Shown here one piece after another: positions 1-5,214 of a stretch of DNA of 5,214 nt. Each line of letters begins with the position of its first letter. Position 1 is the stretch's first letter. The DNA lies in NCBI GenBank assembly GCA_012841765.1, contig DUUA01000229.1, forward strand, positions 1-5,214. Reading direction: 5' to 3'. The position numbers and the translations under genes were made by a program. This stretch comes from Acholeplasmataceae bacterium. GTDB taxonomy: Bacteria > Bacillota_I > Bacilli_A > ML615J-28 > CAG-698. The notes below the pieces were generated by a model. That model did not search any database. It was not told where the DNA came from and saw only the letters and a program-made list of their open reading frames with translations.

Positions 1-7
1 AAAAAAT

Positions 8-76
8 ATGAAAAGAATAACAAAATTTTTTTTGGTTTTCGTTTTCGTTTTATCTGTGTTTACTTTAGCTGCTTGT
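8..76 (+). other. Lipoprotein signal peptide with lipobox, residues 1-23
   Basis: Residues 2-6 (KRITK) form a basic n-region. Residues 7-22 are an almost purely hydrophobic core rich in Phe, Val and Leu. The lipobox is L20-A21-A22-C23, matching the [LVI][ASTVI][GAS]C consensus for signal peptidase II, with Cys23 encoded by TGT at 74-76. Gly24 follows, which is common at +2. This predicts diacylglyceryl attachment at Cys23 and retention on the outer face of the cytoplasmic membrane. The coding sequence contains a T8 run (26-33) and a gttttc-type hexamer repeat (35-52). Confidence 0.93.
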
Positions 77-3000
77 GGCAAAGTTAAAGTAAGCGATATT
101 ACCATTGTGAATTCTGCGATTACTTTAGAAGTAGAAGAAACAGAACAAATCAATGTTACGGTATTACCAGAGGATGCAGCTGATAAATCGGTTACATTTG
201 TTTCTGAAACTCCTGAAATCGCGACTGTTAGCGATTCAGGATTAGTAACAGCTGTTGCTGTTGGTAGTACTAAAATTGCCGTTAAAGCTGGAAAGGTTGA
301 AAAAGAAGTTACAGTAACAGTAATAGAAAAAAGCCCAGAGGCTTTAGATATTACTGCTGCATTAGCACTTGAAAATGAATCTGAACTTACTGTAAAAGGT
401 CAAGTTGTCGGAATTCAAGGAACGCAAGCGTGGATAGCTGATAGTGGAGCAGGTATTTCATTATATCAAATACCTGAAGCTGAAATGGCTAAAATCGTTA
501 TTGGAAATGTTATTGTAGTTACTGGTAAACGCGCTGATTATTCTGGAACAAAACAAATTAGTAGTATTACTGAAGTTATAGTTCTTGAAAGTGGCAAGCC
601 AGCAATGGCATCAATTAATCTTACTGATTTAAGCGAAGCAAAATTAAACGCTTCAAAACAAAGATTAATAAAAGGTACTTTTGAAGTAACAAAAGTTCCA
701 TCTGCTATTACTTATAATGAAGATGGATCTTTAGCTAATCATTTAACTTATAAAATGACAGATGGAACTAATGAAGTTATTTTCTATGTTAAAAAATATT
801 TGCCTGCTGATACAGTTACAGCTATGAAAGATGTACTAGAAGCAATGATAGTTGGCGGGGAAATTACTTTTGATAAAGCTGTAGTTACTTGGTTTAATTC
901 AGTACCTCAAGTATTGGTGTTAACTAATTCTACATTAAGCTATACAGCACCTGTTGTTGTTGATGTTACTGGATTAGAAGTTACAAATACTGTTGTTAAA
1001 TTAGATGCAGAAGCAACAGAACAAATAGTTTATAAAGTTTTGCCTGAAAATGCAACAGATAAATCTGTTACATTTACATCAAGTGATGAAACTGTTGCGA
1101 CAGTTAGTGAAGATGGTTTAATAACTGGAGTTGCAGTTGGTGAAGCTACAATTACTGTTAAAGCTAAAACATTTACAAAGGAAGTTACAGTTACTGTAAC
1201 TGAAAAACCTTTAACAATAGCTGAAGCTTTAGCTGTTGAAAATGGTACAGAAGTTTTATTTAAAGGACAAGTTATTGGTATTCAAGGAACACAAGCATGG
1301 TTAGCTGATGGAGAAGCAGGTGTGTCTTTATATTCAATACCAAGTGATCAAATGGAAAAAATTGTTGTTGGAAATGTTATAGTTGTAGCTGGTAAACGAG
1401 CTGACTATTCAGGAACAAAACAAATTGGAAGTATCACATTAGTTGAAGTGCGTGAAACTGAAAAACCTCCATTTGCTTCAATAGTACTTGAAGATTTAGT
1501 TAAAGATAATTTGGATAATACTCTTCAACAATTAATAGGGGGAAGTTTTGAAGTTTCTGCAGTTCCTGCACAAATTGAATATAATGAAGATGGAACATTA
1601 AAAAATCATTTAACTTATAAAATTATAAATGGAGACAACGAAGTTGTTTTCTATGTTAAAAAATATTTATCTTTAGAAGCTGTAACAGCGATGAAAGATA
1701 CATTAGAAGCAATTGAATTAGGCGGAATTATTACTTTTGATAAAGCAGTAATTAGTTGGTTTAATTCAAACCCTCAAGTTATGGTTCTTAATGAAACTGA
1801 AATTAGTTTTACAGCACCAGCAGATCCTACAAGTGTAGTTATTAAACCTGCTGATGAATTTGCTTTAAACGTTGCAAAACAATTAGAAGCAATTGCAATT
1901 CCTGCTGGAAAGCTAGTTACATATGAATGGTCAGTTAATAATGAAGCAATAGCAACAATTTCAGCAACAGGAGAACTTACATTCTTAGCTCCTGGTGAAG
2001 TTGTTGTCTCAGTTAAAGTTGTAGAATTTCCTACACTTACTGCTTCTAGAACATTTACTGTTGTAGCACCAGAACCTACTGATATTACTATTGAAGGTGA
2101 TTCAAAAGTAATAATTAAAGATTCTCAAACATATCAATATGTTGCTACCGTTAATCCTGAAGCTGCATTACAAACTGTAATTTGGTCTGTAAATGATATA
2201 ACTAAAGCAACTGTTGATGCAAACGGAGTATTAACTCCAATAGCTGAAGGATCTGTTCAACTTACAGCAACTTCAACTGTGAATGACGCAATTACAAGAA
2301 TTAAATTTGTACAAATTGAAAACTATATAGAACCTAAAGTTACAATTAAAGGCTCACCTATGGTTTCTGTAGGGATTGAGACGCCATTTAGCGCTACTGT
2401 AGCATCAAACTTCTTAAGTAAAAAAGTTGTTTGGTCAATAAATAACGAAGCAATTGCAACTATTTCGGAAACTGGAGTAGTTACAGGTTTAACTGTAGGT
2501 ACAGCAATTGTTACTGCAACTTCTGTGGATGATGCATTATTAAAAGCAACATTTGAAGTTGAGGTTATTGAAATTTCACATAAGAATATGGTTATTGATG
2601 CAACAATTAATGATGACACTGCATTTGAATTAACTTATGGAGATGTTGTTTATTATAAAGGCATTAATGCATTTGCTGATTTTGCAGCGGCTGCTGCTTT
2701 AGTTCAAGATGGAGCTATTATATATGTTCTACCTGGTGAATATACACAAAAAGCAACAATCAATGCAAGTGATATCCAAATTCTTGGACCTAACGCAGGC
2801 GTAAATCCTGTAACGGCAATGGAAAGTAGAACTAGTGAAGCTGTTGTTCAAGTTCAACTTACATTTGGAACGAAGAGTTATAAACCATCTAATATTACAA
2901 TCGATGGATTAAAATTCACTGATTCAGGATCGGTTTTTGGACCTTATGGAATTGACCAATTAACAGTAACTAATGTTCACTTTACTAATCCTTCTATCAA

Positions 3001-5214
3001 TCCTGCACAAGGAATGATTTATCTTTCATCACCAACTATTGATGTAACAAGTAATGATCTAGTTGTTGAAGATTCATATTTTGATGATAGTAATTTCTTA
3101 GGATATCGTGGAATAAGATTAAATAACACTATAAACATTACAATTAAAAATAACTATTTCTTTAAATTCTATGACCCGATAAGAATTGAAGATACTAATA
3201 ATGGGGGCTGGAATATACCTGCTAACGGTATTGGAGCTGCTGGAGAAGTTTTAATTTCTAATAATGAATTTGATATGAACCGTCAGTATCCGATTGTACT
3301 TACAGTTGTAAGTGCAACTAAGGTCGATATTATTCATAATACAATTTCTTCAGATTTTGTAGCTGGTGGGACTTGGGGACAAGTTTACTTGTCTAATTTA
3401 AACCCTGCTGCAGGAACTAAAACAATAGTTAATATTAAATATAATACTTTCCTTAATATGAATAACTATCATTCTATTAGAATTAAATCGAATGGTAATA
3501 CAAGTGAAAGCTTAGAATACAATGTTAATTTTAATAAATGGTTAGCACAAAATAATATATATGAAGAAGCTGGTGAAATGGTTCATGAATCATATGTTTA
3601 TTGTTCAATGGCTGAAGGAGATGTTGATTTAGTTACAAATGCGGCAAACAATTATTATGCAGTAGCACCTGAAGCTATCGACTTTACAAATGTAAATACA
3701 TTTGAACCTTACTTTACAGATCTTGAAGCGTTTGAATATGCAAAAGGTGTAGACTTAGGCGAAATTGATCCCCTTGAATTACATTTATTCTTAGAAAGCG
3801 ATCAAATTCAAGCTGGAAAGACAGCTCAATTAACATCTAATCTTGAGGGAACTACTTATGTTTCAAGCAATACAGATGTTGCAACAATCGATGCTTCTGG
3901 ATTAATAACAGGAGTAACTGAAGGAGAAGCAGTAATCACTGCTACAAATGGTGAAAAAACTGCAACTGTTACTGTAACAATTATTATGGGATACGATCCT
4001 TTAAATATGATGGTTGATCCAGCTTGGGCAACTGAAGTTGAAGGAACAATGATAACTGTTAATGAACTTGAATATATAGTTGGATTTAACGGTTTTGCAA
4101 CATTAGCTGATGCTGTTGAAAATGCAATTGATAATTCAACAATCTTAGTTATGGCTGGAGAATATGATGGAGGATTTGACATTGTTAAATCTGGTGTTTC
4201 AATTATTGCACCAAATGCTGAGACAAATCCAGTAGTTGATGAAACTTCTTTCTTAAAAGCATCTGAAACTGCAGTACATATTAATACTGAATTTTATGTA
4301 AACGCAAGTAATGTTACTATTAAAGGAATTTCTATGACTGGTGATGTTAGACTTCGTGGATTTACACAAATTTCTAATTTCCATTTTGAAAACAATTATG
4401 TATATGAAACATATGCAGCAACAGTAGAATGGAAAGAATTAACATATGGTATTGATTCTTCAAGTACCGGAGAGGTTACTCCTGGAGTTATTAATTTTGC
4501 TGGAAATTATACATGGGCACAAAATTTTGAATTTATTAATAATAAATTTTATAATGTTGATGATACAAATGTGTTCTTAGGATTCGCTGATAGCGCTACA
4601 TTTATTGGCAACCATTTTGAAGGGTTTGGCAGAGATGCTGTACGTTTTGACTACGGCCAAAACAAAGGAGTATTTGTATTAGATAACAATGAATTTATCA
4701 ATGGTAAATTAAATGCTATTTTCTTTAGAGGCTATACATCTTCAATTGCACCTGGAGAAATTAGTGTAACAGTATCAAATAATACATTTGATTCAGTTGG
4801 ATTAAATCCTGATGAAATTGTTACAACAAGTATTGCATTTGCTGGATTAGCAATTAGAAACCATCAAGAAAAAGCTGATGCAGTATTTAATATATTTAAA
4901 AATGATTTTGTAGATTGTCCTGTAGCATTATCATTAAGAAATAATTATGCTTCAAGTATGCCTTATGAACTTGAAATATATGTTTCTTATAACTCATTTA
5001 TTAATGAAGTAGCTCCAGCTTTCTATCATAAAAATCAATTTGGGGGAGATAGTAATACTTCAAATCCTGCTGATGCAGTATTTAAACACAACTATTATGG
5101 GTCAAGTGAAACTGTAGCTGTTGTTCCAACAGCAAGTCAATTTAATAATGCTGTTGTTGAACATGAAAATGATTTTGCAACATACGCAGATTTAGCAGCT
5201 GAAAGACCTAATGT
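8..5214 (+). CDS. Giant modular surface lipoprotein (BIG2, OB-like and beta-helix domains), 3' end outside window
   Basis: The frame is open from the ATG at 8 to the window edge (1,735 codons, no stop), so the protein is at least about 1,735 residues. The N-terminus is a lipoprotein signal peptide with Cys23 as the lipidation site. After it come BIG2-1 (residues 28-107), OB-like pair 1 (112-315), BIG2-2 (319-399), OB-like pair 2 (402-604), BIG2-like 3 to 5 (608-856), beta-helix 1 (858-1254), BIG2-6 (1255-1326) and beta-helix 2 (1327-end). The ATG is chosen because it is directly followed by Lys/Arg and the hydrophobic signal core; no upstream start fits in seven bases. Only three cysteines are seen (23, 1199, 1637), normal for an exported protein of this type. 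No LPXTG motif or C-terminal anchor is visible, but the C-terminus is missing. Export and anchoring are well supported. The biological role is unknown; adhesion or binding of extracellular polymer is inference from the domain mix. Confidence 0.95.
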   Translation, partial: MKRITKFFLVFVFVLSVFTLAACGKVKVSDITIVNSAITLEVEETEQINVTVLPEDAADKSVTFVSETPEIATVSDSGLVTAVAVGSTKIAVKAGKVEKEVTVTVIEKSPEALDITAALALENESELTVKGQVVGIQGTQAWIADSGAGISLYQIPEAEMAKIVIGNVIVVTGKRADYSGTKQISSITEVIVLESGKPAMASINLTDLSEAKLNASKQRLIKGTFEVTKVPSAITYNEDGSLANHLTYKMTDGTNEVIFYVKKYLPADTVTAMKDVLEAMIVGGEITFDKAVVTWFNSVPQVLVLTNSTLSYTAPVVVDVTGLEVTNTVVKLDAEATEQIVYKVLPENATDKSVTFTSSDETVATVSEDGLITGVAVGEATITVKAKTFTKEVTVTVTEKPLTIAEALAVENGTEVLFKGQVIGIQGTQAWLADGEAGVSLYSIPSDQMEKIVVGNVIVVAGKRADYSGTKQIGSITLVEVRETEKPPFASIVLEDLVKDNLDNTLQQLIGGSFEVSAVPAQIEYNEDGTLKNHLTYKIINGDNEVVFYVKKYLSLEAVTAMKDTLEAIELGGIITFDKAVISWFNSNPQVMVLNETEISFTAPADPTSVVIKPADEFALNVAKQLEAIAIPAGKLVTYEWSVNNEAIATISATGELTFLAPGEVVVSVKVVEFPTLTASRTFTVVAPEPTDITIEGDSKVIIKDSQTYQYVATVNPEAALQTVIWSVNDITKATVDANGVLTPIAEGSVQLTATSTVNDAITRIKFVQIENYIEPKVTIKGSPMVSVGIETPFSATVASNFLSKKVVWSINNEAIATISETGVVTGLTVGTAIVTATSVDDALLKATFEVEVIEISHKNMVIDATINDDTAFELTYGDVVYYKGINAFADFAAAAALVQDGAIIYVLPGEYTQKATINASDIQILGPNAGVNPVTAMESRTSEAVVQVQLTFGTKSYKPSNITIDGLKFTDSGSVFGPYGIDQLTVTNVHFTNPSINPAQGMIYLSSPTIDVTSNDLVVEDSYFDDSNFLGYRGIRLNNTINITIKNNYFFKFYDPIRIEDTNNGGWNIPANGIGAAGEVLISNNEFDMNRQYPIVLTVVSATKVDIIHNTISSDFVAGGTWGQVYLSNLNPAAGTKTIVNIKYNTFLNMNNYHSIRIKSNGNTSESLEYNVNFNKWLAQNNIYEEAGEMVHESYVYCSMAEGDVDLVTNAANNYYAVAPEAIDFTNVNTFEPYFTDLEAFEYAKGVDLGEIDPLELHLFLESDQIQAGKTAQLTSNLEGTTYVSSNTDVATIDASGLITGVTEGEAVITATNGEKTATVTVTIIMGYDPLNMMVDPAWATEVEGTMITVNELEYIVGFNGFATLADAVENAIDNSTILVMAGEYDGGFDIVKSGVSIIAPNAETNPVVDETSFLKASETAVHINTEFYVNASNVTIKGISMTGDVRLRGFTQISNFHFENNYVYETYAATVEWKELTYGIDSSSTGEVTPGVINFAGNYTWAQNFEFINNKFYNVDDTNVFLGFADSATFIGNHFEGFGRDAVRFDYGQNKGVFVLDNNEFINGKLNAIFFRGYTSSIAPGEISVTVSNNTFDSVGLNPDEIVTTSIAFAGLAIRNHQEKADAVFNIFKNDFVDCPVALSLRNNYASSMPYELEIYVSYNSFINEVAPAFYHKNQFGGDSNTSNPADAVFKHNYYGSSETVAVVPTASQFNNAVVEHENDFATYADLAAERPN
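35..52 (+). repeat. Hexamer direct repeat (gttttc, gttttc, gtttta) in the signal peptide core
   Basis: Three consecutive six-base units, two identical and the third with one change, encode alternating Val/Phe then Val/Leu in the hydrophobic core. A gain or loss of a unit would stay in frame and only change the length of the core. It may simply reflect AT-rich coding of hydrophobic residues. Confidence 0.6.
89..328 (+). other. BIG2 (bacterial Ig-like) domain 1, residues 28-107
   Basis: This is an Ig-fold beta-sandwich of about 80 residues. The BIG2 hallmarks are visible: an opening strand with DITI, the VLPEDA segment, the IATVS motif at residues 71-75 followed by SGLVT, then AVGSTKI, and a closing strand of alternating Val/Thr (EVTVTV). 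BIG2 domains are common in bacterial surface proteins and intimin-like adhesins, usually as stalk or binding modules. Confidence 0.9.
341..598 (+). other. OB-fold-like domain 1a (YhcR-type), residues 112-197
   Basis: The pattern is VKGQVVGIQG, then a strand with AWIAD, then GISLY, then VIGNVIVVTGKRADYSGTKQ in pieces, ending ISSITEV. This G-x-V ... D-x-x-G-x-x-L-Y ... G-x-x-V-x-V-x-G ... G-x-x-Q-I layout resembles the OB-fold modules of secreted nucleases such as Bacillus YhcR and of lipoprotein DUF-type OB domains. In those proteins such modules accompany a nuclease domain; none is visible here. The ligand is unknown. The fold call rests on motif spacing only. Confidence 0.6.
608..952 (+). 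other. Second OB-like subdomain 1b, residues 201-315
   Basis: This stretch starts with a short helix-like segment (LTDLSEAKLNAS), then a strand KGTFEV, NEDGSL, NHLTYKMTDG, IFYVKKYL, an amphipathic segment (TVTAMKDVLEAM), then GGEITFDKAVVTWFNS and a final strand VLVLTN. The strand, D-G turn, strand, helix, G-x-x-x-T-F, strand order resembles a second OB fold, but the sequence is far from the first subdomain. It could be a separate beta-barrel or an extension of domain 1a. It recurs at 1475-1819. Confidence 0.42.
962..1204 (+). other. BIG2 domain 2, residues 319-399
   Basis: This closely matches BIG2-1: VLPENATDKSVTF, the VATVS motif at residues 363-367, EDGLITGVAVGEATITV in pieces, and the closing strand KEVTVTV. 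The G-L-I-T-G-V-x-x-G-x-A-x-I-x-V core is closer to the family consensus than copy 1. It begins the second tandem unit. Confidence 0.92.
1211..1462 (+). other. OB-fold-like domain 2a (YhcR-type), residues 402-485
   Basis: This is the second copy of domain 1a, with GQVIGIQGTQAW, LADGEAG, VSLYSIP, VVGNVIVVAG and GKRADYSGTKQI (462-473). The most conserved surface between the copies is the GKRADYSGTKQI loop, 12 of 12 identical, which includes Lys and Arg and is a good candidate for the ligand-contact region. DNA binding is possible by analogy with nuclease-associated OB folds, but nothing in the sequence proves it. Confidence 0.6.
1475..1819 (+). other. Second OB-like subdomain 2b, residues 490-604
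   Basis: This is the second copy of subdomain 1b. Shared landmarks are GSFEV/GTFEV, EYNEDG/TYNEDG, NHLTYK, NEVVFYVKKYL, TAMKDTLEA, GGIITFDKAV and WFNSNPQV. It is less conserved than domain 2a in its first 30 residues and highly conserved from NHLTYK onward. The fold assignment is tentative. Confidence 0.42.
1829..2068 (+). other. BIG2-like domain 3, residues 608-687
   Basis: This is an Ig-like module with WSVNNEAIATIS at residues 641-652, then ATGELTFLAPGEVVVSV and a closing strand TFTVV. The W-S-x-N-x-x-x-I-A-T-I-S signature is the common BIG2 variant in AT-rich Gram-positive surface proteins. It opens a run of three Ig-like domains between the OB-like region and beta-helix 1. Confidence 0.85.
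2078..2320 (+). other. BIG2-like domain 4, residues 691-771
   Basis: The domain opens with TDITIEGDS, has YVATVNPEA, then TVIWSVND with the Trp at residue 726, KATVDANGVLTPIAEGSVQL in pieces, and a final strand ending FVQIEN. All BIG2 landmarks are present, though the usual I/V-A-T-V/I motif reads KATVD, and the closing strand is less regular than in domains 1 and 2. Confidence 0.83.
2336..2575 (+). other. BIG2-like domain 5, residues 777-856
   Basis: Landmarks are KVTIKGSP, WSINNEAIATIS at residues 809-820, TGVVTGLTVGTAIVTAT and the closing strand FEVEVIEI. The twelve-residue WS[VI]NNEAIATIS motif is identical to that of domain 3 except for one Val/Ile change, so domains 3 and 5 are likely close paralogues. 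It sits directly before beta-helix 1 as the last spacer. Confidence 0.87.
2579..3769 (+). other. Right-handed parallel beta-helix domain 1, residues 858-1254
   Basis: The entry resembles the N-terminal cap of pectate-lyase-like/NosD-like helices: an amphipathic helix (FADFAAAAALVQDG), the strand IIYVLPGEY (PGEY at 909-912), then QILGPNAGVNPV. Coil repeats of the form V-x-I-x-N-N-x-F follow, including ITIKNNYF (1044-1051), VLISNNEF (1081-1088), VDIIHNTI (1106-1113) and VNIKYNTF (1141-1148), roughly 25-37 residues apart. Repeated Asn at the turn suggests an asparagine ladder. The domain ends with NNYY (1214-1217) and an acidic, Phe-rich tail. Such helices occur in polysaccharide lyases, phage tailspikes and adhesins. 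I cannot identify catalytic residues, so binding rather than cleavage is equally possible. Confidence 0.82.
3770..3985 (+). other. BIG2 domain 6, residues 1255-1326
   Basis: This is a short but complete BIG2 module of about 72 residues: PLELHLFLES opening strand, AGKTAQLTS, VSSNTD, VATID at residues 1291-1295, ASGLITGVTEGEAVITA and the closing strand TATVTVTI. It links the two beta-helices and may recur after helix 2, beyond the window. Confidence 0.9.
3986..5214 (+). other. Right-handed parallel beta-helix domain 2, residues 1327-1735, cut by window edge
   Basis: This is a paralogue of helix 1. The cap FNGFATLADAVENAI leads to ILVMAGEY (AGEY at 1383-1386) and IIAPNAETNPVV, with gap-free spacing to the matching points in helix 1. 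Coil motifs include FEFINNKF (1507-1514), ATFIGNHF (1530-1537), VFVLDNNEF (1555-1563) and VTVSNNTF (1587-1594). A terminal HNYY at 1694-1697 matches NNYY of helix 1. About 38 residues follow HNYY before the edge, the same as the distance from NNYY to BIG2-6, so the domain is essentially complete. No lyase active site could be recognised. Confidence 0.8.

Larger units (their letters stand above)
89..961 (+). repeat. Tandem duplication, copy 1: BIG2 + OB-like pair (291 codons)
   Basis: Residues 28-318 contain one BIG2 domain and two OB-like subdomains. They recur in the same order directly downstream (962-1819). By hand comparison, the core of the first OB-like subdomain shares 45 of 59 residues between copies, and BIG2-1 and BIG2-2 share about 36 of 57. 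At DNA level the copies differ at many third positions, so the duplication is old or has been under protein-level selection rather than being a recent perfect repeat. Confidence 0.92.
962..1819 (+). repeat. Tandem duplication, copy 2: BIG2 + OB-like pair (286 codons)
   Basis: Residues 319-604 repeat the architecture of 89-961 with only a few codons of length difference. Landmarks shared by both copies include GIQGTQAW, GKRADYSGTKQI (residues 173-184 in copy 1, 462-473 here), NHLTYK, FYVKKYL, ITFDKAV and WFNS. The copies abut with no linker beyond a short Val-rich stretch. Keeping both full-length and in frame suggests that two binding modules are functionally useful. Confidence 0.92.

Noticed and set aside
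1..7. Possible ribosome binding site upstream of the start
   Set aside because: Only aaaaaat precedes the ATG in the window. There is no GGAGG-like sequence within it, and any real site would lie further upstream and out of view.
341..1819. Assignment as a secreted nuclease
   Set aside because: Only OB-like accessory modules are seen. No thermonuclease, metallophosphoesterase or endonuclease/exonuclease/phosphatase motif occurs in the visible protein.
2323..2619. Open reading frame of 98 codons on the minus strand
   Set aside because: It lies wholly antisense to BIG2-5 and the beginning of beta-helix 1, its product is a Val/Thr/Ile/Ser-rich reverse image of the sense codons, and it has no recognisable domain. 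The sense frame is a well-supported domain-rich protein.
3856..4182. Open reading frame of 108 codons on the minus strand
   Set aside because: It is antisense to BIG2-6 and the cap of beta-helix 2. Its composition (Val, Ile, Ser, Thr, Pro) is that expected from the reverse complement of a Gly/Asn/Thr/Val-rich gene, and no motif was seen.
2579..5214. Assignment as an active pectate lyase or other polysaccharide lyase
   Set aside because: The beta-helix fold is supported, but I could not identify a conserved catalytic Asp/Arg/Lys set. The fold is shared by many non-enzymatic surface proteins.

Overview
The window is one uninterrupted protein-coding reading frame on the + strand. It starts at the ATG at 8-10 and runs off the right edge after 1,735 codons plus two bases, with no stop in frame. 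I see no other gene, RNA gene, CRISPR array, mobile element or gap of 300 bases or more. Only seven bases lie upstream of the start, so promoter and ribosome binding site cannot be judged.

The product is a very large, modular, secreted lipoprotein, anchored at Cys23 by a signal peptide ending LAAC. Domains in order: signal peptide; BIG2 (bacterial Ig-like) domain 1; OB-like pair 1; BIG2-2; OB-like pair 2; BIG2-like domains 3, 4 and 5 in a row; right-handed beta-helix 1; BIG2-6; beta-helix 2. Two internal duplications are visible. The [BIG2 + OB-like pair] block of about 290 residues occurs twice in tandem (89-961 and 962-1819). The beta-helix block of about 400 residues also occurs twice (2579-3769 and 3986 to the end), separated by one BIG2. 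By analogy with helix 1, helix 2 ends almost exactly at the window edge, so another BIG2 domain probably follows just outside.

The organism is probably a low-GC Gram-positive relative or a mollicute-like bacterium that uses the standard code. The sequence is strongly AT-rich and codons mostly end in A or T. Arg is mostly AGA, yet all 13 Trp codons are TGG and no TGA occurs in frame. That argues against the Mycoplasma/Spiroplasma code and fits Acholeplasma- or Izemoplasma-like bacteria or AT-rich Bacillota. This assignment is inference from composition and architecture.

The likely role is at the cell surface: the BIG2 domains would act as spacers and stalk, the OB-like pairs as possible ligand-binding (perhaps nucleic-acid-binding) modules, and the beta-helices as polysaccharide- or surface-binding elements. 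I see no recognisable catalytic domain, so function is not assigned.
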